This document shows, piece after piece, positions 13,767 to 27,370 of a DNA stretch of 64,000 bases. The position numbers and the translations under genes are program-made. Location of the stretch: assembly GCF_020184175.1 (NCBI RefSeq), contig NC_065530.1:52925260-52989259 (forward strand), in the 5' to 3' direction. Source of the DNA: Aphis gossypii. Taxonomy: Eukaryota > Arthropoda > Insecta > Hemiptera > Aphididae. The first letter of the stretch is position 1. Each line of letters begins with the position of its first letter. The notes under the pieces were generated by a model. The model saw nothing but the letters and a program-made list of their open reading frames with translations. It was not told where the DNA came from and searched no databases.

Positions 13767-15580
13767 GTTTTGTTTACTTATTATAGTTACTATATTATAT
13801 ATAAATAAGAAGCGAGACAACGATTTATTTGTACAATATTTTATGTCGTATAATATTGATTATTGTGTTTAAAAATAAAGCCTAAGTATAATTGGAAAAA
13901 GTCACTGGTTTTTCTTATTTTAGGTGAAATTAACTAAACGCCTACTTATAATTATGAGGTTACAAAGAAAGTTCAGCTATAACTTCAAAAAGAATTCAAA
14001 AATCATTACCTATTAATAATAATTATTTTTATTTTCAGAATTTCAATTCTACATTGGTACTTACTACCTAATACCTATATACAGTTGTACGGCTATACAC
14101 GATAAACGCACACGCATATTAGACGTGCGTCATCGGATTTAAAACTCCCCGCGATCTTTTTTTTTATTGTCCAATCATTATAAGTTAATTTAAATTTATA
14201 GCTTTTGGTGAAGTCAAATCCTGCGCATTAAAGCCAGTCATCGAAGAACTAATATCAATCTATACGCGTATAGTTATATATAAACTGCATCAGTATACAT
14301 TTTATTTATAAAAACACTTAAAACAAATGAAAATATATATCTATCGATCTTATTTTGTTAAATTAACACCAAAGTGATATATATTCCTCCCCATTATGCA
14401 TGTCGTATTGTCGTGTGTGTTGTATATACACACGCCGAGACGACAATAATATATATTATGTACTTAATATATTCTTCTCCTCAGAGACGCGTCGATAAAA
14501 CAGTTATTTTACTTTCATTTCAGCGCTTCAGAGGTATATAATACGACTGAGTGGCATTATTTTATTTATTCTCGTCGTTAAAAATGTACAAAATATCTTT
14601 AGAATATCTTCAAAGTATAATATTATTAAATATTATCATAACAAAAAAGGTTTTTAGACGTTTTTACCGAAATAACATTAGTCATAGTGCTTTATAATTC
14701 ATAAACGTATACTACTTATAGTGTGACTAATGAGTTTCAATAACAGTGTACTGATTATTAAATAATAGGCCATTATAAATGACCCTTTATTCCATAATAT
14801 TTGAGTGGGCGTATGTTATGTGTATCACGTTGTTTAATATTAATTTTTGAAAATAACGTTTGATATCGTTTACAAATTTGCTATATACATATTACATATA
14901 ACTGTGTACGAATACTTAGAATCAATTTTGGGAATCTGCTCTGACAATTTTGTTTTTATAAACGTGTATAGAATAAAATTTACACAACTGTTTAAAATAA
15001 AATAAAATATAAATTTGTTTAAACCCCAAAAATTACTAAAAAAATCAATATTCATAAACAATATTAATAATGTTATTATAAGACATAATAAAACTACTAA
15101 GGACACTAATGATTCAACTTTCAAAAAAAAAACAAAAAACAAAAAACAAAATGTTAACAGATTAAGTTGGGTGATGTTTAAAATATTTTAATGTGCCCCT
15201 GTAACAACCAATGTACTTATTACCGTGCTAATCGTATAATTATATTCTCTGTGAATTGTTTTCGTATTTTTGTTATGCTTTTAATTCTTTCAATTGTATT
15301 TAAATATTATACAGTATGAAATAATTATATTACTTTCCGACATGGGAGAAATATTTTCGATATTAAATAGTTAACACATTTTTTGATATCTAAAAAAAAT
15401 CATTATGTTTATATTTTTAAAAATCAATTTCATTTTACTGTTATTTAATACTTGCATAGTTTTTCTTAACCATTATAATTATATATAACGCGTAGTATAT
15501 TATATTACCTATATAGGTATATTATCAATTATATATTGTTTTTAATTTTAATACAGGTATAGAGCCACTATGTATTCTTG

Positions 15581-15612
15581 TTAGGTTAGGTTACTTTTAT
15601 GTTTTAACCTAA
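15581..15612 (+). repeat. Short TTAGG-type repeat with a facing inverted unit
   Basis: TTAGGTTAGGTTA at 15581-15593 is followed 11 bases later by TAACCTAA (15605-15612). TTAGGTTA (15586-15593) and TAACCTAA can pair as an 8-bp stem. It is too short to imply a former telomere. Confidence 0.6.
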
Positions 15613-15890
15613 TCGTATTGCATTTGAAATGCTTGCTTGAATAATCCACACTTAAGTCGATTCCCCGCAGTGATTTGAGTCATATAGATTAATATAATTA
15701 TATTATAGTTAGTCAACATGTCTCATCAATTTTATAATATTTATACATACATGCAAAATTTTGTTTTTATTAATATTATTTTTATTATTTTTTATTATTT
15801 TTTAGGTCTATTCTCAACGAATATATTGTAAATTATTATATTAACACACAGATACTTTTAATAGTGCGTGTGTTTGATAATAATATTTAG

Positions 15891-16830
15891 TTATCCCGTC
15901 TTTCTCGAAAAATTGCCGAGTCATAAATTATCTAGAAAATTTCTCGAGAATCGACATAATAACCACGCCCGTCAACGATGCCTGCGGGACACTTATTTTT
16001 GAGTTATCGTGCGAAACGTTGAGACGAAAAAGCCCGCCTATATATTATTTTATTATGTGTGCTTGCGAGACGTCGCCGCCGAAAGAAACATTGCTCTACG
16101 CGGGTAAGAGTTTATCCGCTAGTGGTTTGGTTCGGACACAGAACTTCAGACCTAGGAGGGGGAGGGTGAATTTTCTCTATACAAACTCGTAGGAGATAGC
16201 ATGTAATGGGTAAGTATGTACGCGTGGATAGGGAGAAGACGTATTACTATAGTTATACTTTATTATCGTACACGATGTATATATTTATCATACTTTCGGG
16301 GTGTATGTGTATAGTTATATAGTAAATAGTGTAGAAAAATTGTGCGAAACTGGTGAAAAGTGATAAATGGCGTTGGGGGAGGGACTGTGTTGGCCGTGGT
16401 ATTACAGCCGCCGAGGTGGCTTACGTGATAGGAAATTGCCGAACCCAATTAAATGGGATGCGTGGTATATATTATTATACAAGTGCTGCACTGCTGTGGG
16501 ACGGACATTATTCTTCCCACGTCCCTTCTACCGGTCTGGTATATATTTTATATATAATATACACCGATATATTATACACACACATATATATATATCGGGA
16601 AATATTAGATTTTTTAACCGAACGTCAGCACTTTGTTTTCCCGAACTGACCCAAGACAACGAGTACAACGTCGGCATTTACGTAAACATTAAACGAGTGT
16701 AATATACGAATTTTTGGAATTATTGCCCGATTTTGTCCACGCGTGTTTAGAAATATTATTATATATGACGTGAGTATTGTTATAACGCAACACCGAGTCT
16801 TCAGTAGTTCAACGGATATTGCGATATTGT
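15891..16830. other. CpG-rich island
   Basis: ACGTCGCCGCCGAAAG (16070 area), AGGAGGGGGAGGG (16155 area) and a donor-like GGGTAAGTATG at 16208-16218. Two overlapping plus frames (16353-16702) share the GC-rich part and then decay into TA text, which argues against coding. Confidence 0.45.
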
Positions 16831-17700
16831 ACAAATTATATTCTAATATAATGATACACTATAGGTTCATCATATTATAAGTAAGTTGTATTATTCGAGA
16901 AACTCGGTAATGGGAATACTATAAGTATATAATTTTATGTACCTATATATCTATATTCAAAATTGAATAAGTATATATTATAGTAATGTTGTACCGGTCT
17001 TGAGTCTGACCAGACGAACCACTATTATTGGAGTTGGGCCATTCATTTACTTGCCACGTGCATTATTAATAATTAATCACTGTTTCTTAAAGAAAAAATG
17101 GTTGTGGAAAAATATGAAACTTTTTCAGTCTTCAATATTATATGACCTTATGTTTTATTTTTTAAATAAATATTTCATACGATTCCTATTATCATTATCA
17201 AATTTTGAATTTTTGACTTATCTTATGACTGTACTTTTTTAATTCAATATTCTTATAAGCAGAATAGTTCTGGGGTAATTCGATTTATACAAATAGTATA
17301 CCCAAAATTTATTTTGAACAAGTATTTAAAAAGACGTTAATTGTTATAAGTATAGGTAATTTAACAAAATTTTGCCAATTATCCTTGTACCATTCTACTA
17401 CGTTTAAAATTTAAAAACAATTACTATAAAAATATGGTAAACTTCAGGGGTGGTTTCCGATGGAAAATATCCTTAGTGCATTATAAAGGGCAAAGGTAAG
17501 CATTTTCTAGTAGTTTAAACAAAAATCGAGAAAAACAAAAAAAAAAGTGACGGAGAAACGAAACCTAATGAGGGAATGTTGAAATAATCTTACCCTACAT
17601 ATGAACCATAAATGTTAACATAATAATATAATTTATTTAATAATAACGTACAGAATGCTATCATCATCATAATATTATATAATATGTGATATATCATGAA
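16831..17700. other. AT-rich stretch
   Basis: Holds the repeat fragment at 17442-17582 and nothing else clear. Confidence 0.55.
17442..17582 (+). repeat. Fragment related to the 52-kb dispersed repeat
   Basis: ATCCTTAGTGCATTATAAAG and TAGTAGTTTAAACAAAAA match the order and spacing of the corresponding text at 52155-52215. The match fades after about 17520. Only about 140 bp are present, so this is a truncated or decayed copy in the same orientation. Confidence 0.5.
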
Positions 17701-18910
17701 ATGTTTTTGAAATTTGGCCGCTTGTTCGATGACGATTGTAAATTATAATACGTTTTGTAGTAAGTGGATATATGTGCGCGCGGGAAAACAATCTATATTA
17801 TTATATATTGGTGACCTTTTTTTTTCATCCAAAACCCGTACATGGTTTTCGTGTACATACGCGCGTGTAATATATTATAATATACATATACAAACATCGG
17901 AACATATACGTAAACCAGGGCGAACGGGTATATATTATGTACAGTACGCGATAATAATAATTTCGGGCTCTCGATAATAATGGCCAGTGAAGGTCTGCGA
18001 TGATGATAATAATAATAATACGTATTTAAAAAATTATAAAACGAGAGCTGAAATCGATCGTCTCGCTATAGCTATGTGTATACACATATAATAATAATAA
18101 GTGGTGCGCTGCAATGTATAACAACGCTATGCTATTTAAAAAGAGGAAGAAAAAAAAACGATGATCGACCAAATTTTATGGAGGTTTTGGCCGCTGTAGT
18201 AGTGGTGTGGGAGATTCTGGACCCAGGGTCGAAATATCGGTGCGGCCGTGAGCTTTTAATACTGATGAATGGCGACAGTGGCGGCGGCGGTGGCAGAGGT
18301 GGTAGTGGCGGTTCAAGTGGCTTTATTCCGCACAACACACACACACACACACATATGTACATTATATATGTGCGAGAGAGGAAAACACTACGGCGGCGTG
18401 CGTAAATCCAACTCTCTGGCGCGCGAGGTCCCCGGCCTGCGGGATTAACCATCCTCGGGACCCGCGATTATATAAAATATGTACCGAACCGCCGCTGCCA
18501 CTGCCGAGGAAGCGCTTGTAGATTATTCACTTTCGGACAGCGGTGGCGTTACCCTTCCCCCTATCGACGGCCGAGCAGCAACATCTGCCACCACTGCCCG
18601 TCGCCGTTCGGCCCTATACAGAGAGTCGTATAACGCGCACGGACACCTCGCCCCACCGGTCCACTCGCTTACAGCTATCGTATATTGTTTAATTGGTTTC
18701 CTTTTTCCGGTTAAATCTGTTCTTCCGCCCCCGAGAGCACGTGGTATATAATATAATACGCGCGAGACGCGAGCTTATATATTTATATATATATATAACG
18801 CAGTAAGGTCTGCCGATCGCTCCTCGTCGTTCCCGAGCATATAACTAAACAGTCGTGAAAATTAATACGCAGCCAATATGTCCGACGATCCGTGAACCGT
18901 TTTCCAGTTG
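17701..18910. other. CpG-rich island with GGC/GGT tract
   Basis: Strongly GC-rich at 18180-18760. The plus strand is G-rich at 18270-18325 (Gly/Ser-like GGC, GGT, AGT triplets). A 90-codon ATG frame at 18479-18751 (MYRTAAATAEEALVDYSLSD start) is Ala/Ser/Arg-rich and of unknown status. Confidence 0.5.
18335..18352. repeat. (AC)9 microsatellite
   Basis: A perfect dinucleotide run at the right edge of a Gly-codon-like GGC/GGT tract in the 17.7-18.9 kb island. Confidence 0.97.
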
Positions 18911-21900
18911 GGTGGGTATAGCCGTATAGGTACAACATTTTAATATTGGCATTAAAAAATATACCGGATTTTTAACTACCTACGCGTTCTATCCTAATAT
19001 ACTAGCTATTCTATCAACTTTATATTATTTGCTATGTTATTAATATTATATATTATAAAACATATATGAATAATAGATTTATCACCAAATGTTTAATTAT
19101 TCATGAACAATTTTATGAATGTATTATATATATATATATATACATACAATTTATCGATTTAAATAGTTATTATTGAAATATTCTGACAGTTTTAAAAACA
19201 CTTAAGCACCTAAAAAAATCTTTATAAATGTACAAAAAAAAATTTAATGCGAAAATGGAAACAATTTTTCGTGTAATAGATAAATTACAAATGAATAATA
19301 ATAATTCATTAATATAAATATAGCTCTCTCGCATTTAAGATCATTAATTTAAATACAAAGATATTCCAAATAAAATAAATTATTTATATTCCGAATTTTC
19401 TGTTTCAACAGTCTTAGTGCAGGCCACGGACGATGGCACATTTTTATTCATACTCTTATATTTATTTGAAATTCGTATCATTTGAAATCATTTTTACAAT
19501 ATTTCTTACATTAAGCCGATCTACGAAGTAAAATAATTCTAAAGTTGAAAACAGACGATATGATGTGAGTATCAGACCCAATATAAATAAAAGTCACTGT
19601 AACGGTTATCGATATGTTATTAGACCATAATATAGTCATCGTATAATACACATAACATATGCATAAACATGTAACAACTGTCTTTACTGAAATTTGATGT
19701 GTAGTATTAATCCACAACTTTTTACACAATGTTTTTGTTGATCTTATTTGTTACTACATATTAGAATACAAAATATAATGTCATGTTAATATACATAATA
19801 TGCACCTTCTAATATTGTATGCAAAATAAAATTTTGTGTATGCACAATAAAGTATAATTATTACTTAAAACGAAAATTTATTTTATTACTTTTTCAAAGT
19901 AATTTGCCAACACTGCAGGGTATGTTAATTTGGGTGTAGAAGAATGAGTATGATGTCTTCGTAAAACAATTTTTGATATATTTTGAATAAAATAACATGT
20001 ATCATAAGTTACAAAGTTCCTGCATAATCTACATTATACTTCCTATTAAAATGTATTATACACGGATACTGGATTTAATTGAATTTGATTATAAGTTTGT
20101 ATTAAATTTAGTGTTAATACACACATCACATTTTATCTATTTTAATTTTCTGTTTGATTTTTTGTTTTAAATTCTGTCTAATTTTAAATTATTTTATTTG
20201 CAATTATAATGAATTTGTTTGTGAGTTAAATAATAATAAAAAAAAATTATACCCATGTATTGTATGCGTTATATTATAAGTATGTATTTATGTATTATAG
20301 TATAATGCGGGCGTTCATTGACAATTGACAATACGATTAATATTTTTTGATAAGTTAAATTTTTAATATTTTTATCTGATCATTTTTTAAAATTTGCTTA
20401 CATAAATATAGAATGAAACCCGATGACCTAAACACGTGTTTGTGATAGAAATCCAAATCGATATGAAGTATCGTAATAATAATATTATATCTACCATATT
20501 ATGATGATGGTAATGGCCATGGTAATCGCGCTTAATTTAATGCATCTTGATGTAGTTTCTAAATGATTACTAATAGCCTATACATCGACACCAGAATTGA
20601 ATAACATCAGGTAAACGTATATTATATAATTATATAATGTATAGAGATAAATATTGATGTAAGGTTTTTTTTAAGGATTATTAATAACTGTTATTATTTA
20701 TAATTAATATTTAAAGTTTAGTTTAGTTTAGTTTAGTTTTGTTAGAGTGTAATAATGTTAAAATGATGTAAAAATTCCATCAAAAACCACGGTAAATGTT
20801 TATAAGATTATATTAAATAATTGTCTATAAATAATATTTATATTATATTAATATTAATATTTGTCTACTAAAGAGCGTTAGAGATAAAATTTACATCATA
20901 CCAATTAATTATTTATTAATATAATATTTGGCTCAAATTATGTACATTTATTGTCTATTTTGTACTTGTCTATAACTATTCAATCTGTGTTGAATTACTA
21001 TGGATTTACTATCGATCTATTTTGCTGTTAGAACCAAAAAAATAAGGTAATAAATTTAAATTTAAAACTAACTTTCAGTTACATAAGTTGCATATAGCAA
21101 TTATAAAACTAACCTAACCTTTTATAATTTTATAATATTAAATATTTTTAATTTTAATATAAAATAACTATAGCATTTACTTAATACGTTTAGTATGATA
21201 ATCGATAAGTTACAGCAGTTATATCGTAAGTTTAATTATTAATTTTTAAATGTTAAATTTAATTTTCTTGCCGGTTAACAGCTCATCCACAACAACCTAT
21301 ACTTTAGGTGGCATATAAATCCTCTTCTGCAACGGTATAATTAAGCCTATATGAAAAGTTTAAGTACATATAAAGTATTAATTTAATTAATTTAAGGTTT
21401 GAGTTATTTTGACTTAATATTGGATAATAAATGTACTGAAGTATTTTAAATTTATTATTATTTTTCACTAATATCTATATAAGTATCCATATTACAAACC
21501 TATATTTCTACAGTCGTTTTAACAAAAGAATAACTCCTAAAGATGACCACATATTTTACTTATGATCATTAGAAAAAAATTCCATTAAAATAAATTATTT
21601 AAATAAAGAACTACCATTAATTTATGAATTTATTAATTTAAATAATTAAAGTCATTCTATTAAACTTAAGTTTACAAGTATCTCGAAAACTCAAAATGCA
21701 ATAATTGAAATCCATAATATTCAATTCGATCATGAAAAAAATTTACAAATTTAACCATCATTACAGTATTCATATTATTTTTTTAATTTTTATAAACTGT
21801 CCCAAATTACTTACATAATATTTTATAGATACCTAATAATATAAAATTAAAAATAGTATATATATTATACAATATACATGTATACATCGATCGTTGACTT

Positions 21901-22106
21901 TGTGATTAAATTATGGATAAAATTGATACTCAATTTATACGTGTGGATTAGGCCTCAACTCCTCGTTTACAACATAAAAAAACGCGTCATGTGTTCACGC
22001 CTCATGCTTTTAAGTTTGAAATTAAACGATATTCAGTATTCCAATGTTATCGTTTAATGTGCTAAGGTGGTGAAAAAACTTGCATGTAATATTGTTTTTA
22101 TATAAT
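18911..22106. other. AT-rich stretch
   Basis: Over 3 kb with only (TA) tracts, (GTTTA)4 and scattered TAGGTA words. No gene seen. Confidence 0.65.
20716..20739. repeat. (GTTTA)4 pentanucleotide repeat
   Basis: Four perfect units plus GTTT. The unit, read as TTTAG, differs by one base from the insect telomere unit TTAGG. Confidence 0.95.
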
Positions 22107-22202
22107 AAACTAGCTATATTATACCCGTGCACTTTGTAACCCGTTAAAAATCCTACCTCTTTTATGTCTCAAACTGTGTGTTAAATTTGTTACTTGTGAA
22201 AT

Positions 22203-22382
22203 GGATTTTTGTCTGTCTGTTTGTTTTCCTTTATACATTCCTAAACGAAATTTGGTACCAAGATATATTAGTCCTATGGGCTAAGTTAAAAAGTGATAGG
22301 CCCACCCCGGGAACTGCTCAAACGCCTCAACCAGACATTTCGAAATTTACGATGAAAATTTTTGTTTATAGATGATTGCTAT
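22203..22382 (+). repeat. Left arm of the 22-kb inverted repeat
   Basis: It aligns with the reverse complement of 22454-22655. The right arm carries about 20 extra bases, chiefly around 22555-22570 (GGTAGAAGGGTAGCC on its reverse strand) and around 22600-22612, so the arms are diverged copies rather than a fresh duplication. Confidence 0.7.
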
Positions 22383-22453
22383 GACATAGTTGTTTCCATA
22401 GGAACAAACAAAAGACACATGGAAATAAATAATAATAATTATTATTGAAATTA

Positions 22454-22655
22454 ATAGCAACTATCTATAAACAAAAATTTCATCGTAAATCTCAACATTT
22501 CTGTTTGAGCACCTCTCGGGGTTGAGCCTATCGCCTTTTAACTTAGGCTACCCTTCTACCCATAGGTGATAGGTCTAATATATCTCTGTATCAAATTTTG
22601 TCGCAATTGGTACAGACGTTTAGGAATGCATAAAGGATAGACAGATAGAAATCCG
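22454..22655 (-). repeat. Right arm of the 22-kb inverted repeat
   Basis: It is the reverse-complement partner of 22203-22382. Its outer end runs into GACAGATAGAAATCCGTTTAT and then an AT dinucleotide tract, the usual style of a retro- or rolling-circle element terminus in insects. Confidence 0.7.
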
Positions 22656-22663
22656 TTTATATG

Positions 22664-22683
22664 TATATATATATATATATATA
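22664..22683. repeat. (TA)10 microsatellite at the element end
   Basis: The tract sits directly between the right arm of the 22-kb inverted repeat and TAGATTA, so it is probably part of the element terminus. Confidence 0.9.
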
Positions 22684-22690
22684 GATTATT

Positions 22691-25600
22691 TACTATATTA
22701 TGCATATTATCAATTATTACACATAAACTTAATTTCTATTACACACTCTGAATAGCTTTTGAAAAATAAATAATTAGAAAACTTATTTTTTATTAGTTTA
22801 TTAAGTGTATATAGTCTTAGAGTAATTTTTACCATACTTAACGATTGACTATTTTTAATGATAATATTATTTAAAAATTTATGAAAACTTAGGTATGAAA
22901 TTTTTAGGTAGGTATGTATTTTATTTTTATATAACTAAAAAATTTAATTTTTGTTTTATTAAATCTATATCAAATTATTTTTTAATGTTTTAATGATTAT
23001 ATACGTAATGTTTATGTAGATTGTAAAATAAAAAATTTCACCAAATTTTCTACGATCATTTTTTATATACTCAAGGAAATTCTAAAGTTTAAAACATACT
23101 TAATATGCTTATTAATGCATAATGCTTTGTTAAAACATCGATATTATATTATATTATTAAAACAGATCATAATTACTAAATACTTATATAGGTACTTAAT
23201 ACTTACTGTTATATTTCATAAGTACTTATTATGATTAATTTTTATTAATTTTGTATTTGGGTCATAGATTCTTCTATCTTTAAAATAGTCACATGCATTT
23301 TTATTTATATCTTTAACTTAAAAGTTGGTTATTTTTGAAATTGCATGGTTTAATTTTCAATAAATTATACTGATATTTTATTGTAACGTAATATGTACAA
23401 GTAGTATGTACCTACTAATATGATATAATAATACAATATGTAAGTATTTATTATTTATATATTATTAATACATATTTCTAACTTAATTATAAATGTTCTT
23501 TCCTATAAAATTAATTAAAATGCTGAATAATTATAATACGTTTTCTATAAATATAAAAAATACCAAATCACTTCTTAACTTGGTTAGAGGCATAATTACA
23601 ATTTATTAACATTAGAAAAATAGTTTTTGTTTAAAACATTTCACTTATTTATTTTTCTAACCAATATAAGTGATAAGTCAATTTATATTTTTCGTATAAA
23701 TTAATTTAAAAATCTCTAATTTTGATGACTTATTGTAATTTCTAAATAAGGATTTAAATATTAATTTACCTATTTACTTGATTGGTAAAATCCAGGTGCT
23801 ACATTGATCTTCTAGTCCACGACTGCCGGCAGCATGCCAGTAAATTCTTAGATAATATTAATTACAATATTGTTTTTGGATACGTGTTTTGAAATTTAAA
23901 CTGAAGCACTCTATGTAGTCAATATATAATGTTTACATACATTATAAGATTCGTAAAATTCGAATAGATTACGTACTGCATTGCAGTCGCATTGTGTATT
24001 TGTATACAAAAAAAATCCCCCCTTCCAAATAAGAACAAGACTTTTCATATGTCATTCAGTTAAAACAACCGAATTCTTAAATAATAAATTATAATATTTC
24101 ACTCCGAAAAAAAACAGGTTTATTCTTCATGTGTATCTAAACTCGTATTCTTTTGTATAAATATATATAATATCAAATATGTTATATTATAATAACCACA
24201 GTGAACCAATAAATAACCAAAATGTTCTAGTAAAAGAATAATAATATGTACACTGTACAGTTTTATTTATAATTTGACGTTCATATATACGTATTATGTG
24301 GTATAGAAAATGGTCTATTCATACGTGAATAAGGTAGTTGGGAGAATCGTGGCATGGAGTAATATCTTATCACGAGAAAACTTTATCGGTACATTAATAA
24401 CAATATTATGTTTGCATATTTTGAATTTCGTTCGAATGTTACACTCAAGAAATATCGTTACTCTTGTATAATATCATAATACGCAACCTTCAAAAGCAAT
24501 TTTTATTCGACAAGGGTATTTTTACGTATAATGTATTATAAATTATAATAGATGTATAATAATATTGTAATATATGAATATGTCTACTGCACCCTCAACG
24601 CGCGTCATATTATACGACAATAAATTATATTGTGGTAGATTGATGTGATTTAGTATAATATTTATGTATTCGTCGTATAATATATCGTGTGAATTTTTTT
24701 ATTATTATTTACCGAATACGAAAATATAAACGACACAACAAGTCAACAACAATGCACTTTTGCTGGACGCTCATTATATCCCTCGCGACTTATCGCTGCG
24801 AGACAAATCGACGAATGCGTAATTTCTCTTTAACGAGTCTACGTGAACACATATGAGCTAATTGCGACTACTACACTGAAGCCTGAAGTTGTTTGAAAGG
24901 TTGCCATCGGGCGGGAGTGTAAATAATGTATTTACATATACTATATTTCATATCAATCTTCGGTATTTTTCTATCTCGGAGTTATGACAAATTTTAATTG
25001 GATTATAAAAGAAAGCTGCAAGTATGATTAGTATTTTTTTAATCGAAATTTAAATTTTCAAACGCCAAAGCATTTTTTTTTTTTTGAATCATACAATTTA
25101 TTTAGTTTAATAGTCGGTATCTTTTTCAATCGAAATAGTAATAATAAGTATACATATTATGATGAGTGTGGTACGGTGTACGCACATAATCTCAAATAAA
25201 GCAGTATTTACTCGACTGAATTATATTTTTAGGGGTTTGCATCGTGATGCTCAAAACATAATTTAATTAGATTAACAGAAGCTAAACCACTATAATTATA
25301 ATATATTATACCTAGAAAAAAATAATTTAAAACGCTGATATAGATCATTATATACAAATATAGAATATAGTATACATAATATTATTGTACACGTTATATA
25401 TGCTAAAAGAACGAAATACCAAAATACATTTGTGAAAACCGGTTTTTCACGAAAAGATGTAATCTAATTTTTTTTATGGATTACCCTATACGTTTCAGTT
25501 ATTATATAAACCGTTTTTTACAACATTGAGATACTTACTACCTTTATATTTTGAACACTTTTGCTACTATTTCTTCGCCAATTTTCAAACGAATGAACTT

Positions 25601-25700
25601 TTATTACCGATACCTATATTATTCGATGATCTACAATATATAATTATATGAGATTATTGTCAAATAACAATATGTCCATTTATAAAAAACATTAATACAG
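22691..25700. other. AT-rich stretch
   Basis: Mostly featureless. Small mixed patches lie at 23800-23850 (CTGCCGGCAGCATGCC) and 24760-24920. No open frame of note. Confidence 0.6.
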
Positions 25701-26720
25701 ATCTCGCGCACGCTTATTCTTTCGTTTCCTTTTACCGTTGCGTCATTGGGCGCATTTAAATCTCCTCGTTATAATAATATTATATATTATTGTTTATACA
25801 TTATTTCTGTGTATTATAATGTACCTATGTATATGTATATGTATATATAATAGACATGCGATGGTCTTTGTTTTTTCCATCTTCCTTCCTCGTCGTCTAA
25901 TACTCTCATTTCGTAAATTATTTTTATTCATGCGGTCTCGAATGTTCGGCTTCCCACCGACCACCCCTCTCACCGACGGTCGGCCTTATACACCGCTCCG
26001 TCCCGCCCGTGCACGCATTATTCGGCTCACCAGGTGATTTATTCACTGTCAAGCCGGCCGAGTCGGAATTGGAAGATACACCCGAGCACTCGGGATAAAA
26101 CCGGCCATATCCACGGTTCCGTTTGATTTCCTAATTTATGCGCGGCCACAAAAAACCTCGTCGGAGATTTATTACTGCGGTCGAGATCCCCCTCCCCCGC
26201 ACCGCCACACCGCTGACCCGCCATCGTATATACGTACACACTCGCCCGCCGCCGCCGCCGCTACGTAGCAGCTCTTTACTCTGCACCGTTTGCAGCGATC
26301 GACTCTCCACCTCCCCACCTCGAGCACCCGCTCCATCACTCCACGCCCTCGACAACCGCGGCGGTTTGAAATTGTACGAGTCTTTTGGTGTATTTAACCG
26401 TATACGTATAATATATAACAATATAATATAATGAAAACTCCCGAACACAATAAGTCTTCCACCGTTGGTCGGCCTCGGAGAAGATGAGAGGTAAAAAAAT
26501 AACGACGGCGTGTGGCTTAAAAAATAACGCGCGCTCGCGGTACTCGGACCGGTATATACACTGCTATATAAAAATACAATATATATATATTGTAATTCTA
26601 CGAGTGTACTATATGTATATAGTTATACTTAGATACACAACGTCTATATATCCTATACGTAGGTAGTATATAATACCTATTTTATGTATACCGCGGTCTG
26701 CGGTGTTTCGTTGACCGCTT
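25701..26720. other. CpG-rich island with C-rich strand bias
   Basis: 26120-26370 is pyrimidine-rich on the plus strand with (GCC)4 and CACCTCCCCACCTCG-type text. Both strands carry roughly 100-codon Pro- or Gly/Arg-rich frames over the same bases, the signature of composition rather than coding. Confidence 0.5.
26248..26259. repeat. (GCC)4 trinucleotide repeat
   Basis: A short perfect run in a C-rich stretch (26180-26360) where the plus strand is markedly pyrimidine-rich. Confidence 0.85.
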
Positions 26721-27370
26721 CTGATTATAATGTTGTGCACGTTAATACCACACGTTTTATTGTATAATACGTATGTGTTTGATACCAATTACATATTATG
26801 TTATTCGAATTCGATAATAAATACAGTGCTCTGTTGCACTTAAGGAGTGCAAAACTGCACGTATAATACTGCACATTTACTTTTAATTTTATGATATTCG
26901 AAATAAATACGATGTGATATTGTTTTATTTTCATTTGTATAATGTAACACAACAATAAACAAGTAGGTGTTTTGCATTTTAAAGTTGGCGGGACTGTGAC
27001 CTTTTCCCTAACCCTTGAAGGGTGTTAAAAAATTATCATATTTTTTTTTTAATTTTAATTTATAGTTGTTCTACATGTAAAACCTATGTAGAGTATACTA
27101 ATAATGGTTATATATTATATGACAACATTTAATATTGTGGATCTCCACGCCAGTTTTCCTTAGTGATATACCAAATATTTCTTTGTAAGAAATTCAAATT
27201 AAATAGATAATATCACTGTGAACAATAAATAATAGCTACAGTGTAGTCAATTTCCGCTCTACGGTATACATTATTGTGTTTGTATATTATAAACTTATAT
27301 TATATTATGTAAACAAAAAACTGTTCTAGGTTGTTTTAATAAATAATATTATATACCTAATTCTTATTCC
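26721..27370. other. AT-rich stretch
   Basis: A small block at 26985-27035 (AGTTGGCGGGACTGTGACC, then ACCCTTGAAGGGT) stands out but has no assignable identity. Confidence 0.55.

Larger units (their letters stand above)
11521..15890. other. Long AT-rich stretch
   Basis: Holds the repeat remnant at 11925-12075, (TAAA)6, poly-T and the TTAGG hairpin. A good acceptor (TTCTTTATTTTACAG ending 12958) precedes a 16-codon ATG frame. A second acceptor-like CTTTCATTTCAG ends at 14523 with no open exon after it. Confidence 0.5.
22107..22690. mobile_element. Long inverted-repeat element (two head-to-head repeat copies)
   Basis: A left arm at about 22203-22382 and a right arm at about 22454-22655 are imperfect reverse complements around a 71-base spacer. 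Shared blocks include GGATTT..TCTGTCT, CCTTTAT.CATTCCTAAACG, ATATATTAG.CCTA, and TTTACGATGAAA.TTTTTGTTTATAGAT. The left flank (ACTAGCTATATTATACCCGTGC at 22110 onward) and the right end (GACAGATAGAAATCCG followed by (TA)10 and TAGATTA) resemble the ends of widespread insect interspersed repeats. From memory these could be the 3' ends of RTE-like non-LTR elements or Helitron-like repeats; the family is not settled. There is no coding capacity. A solo fragment of the arm sequence occurs at 54100-54175. Confidence 0.7.

Noticed and set aside
26131..26448. Opposed frames on both strands rich in Pro/Arg or Gly
   Set aside because: Mirror-image low-complexity frames from a C-rich strand; no independent coding signal.
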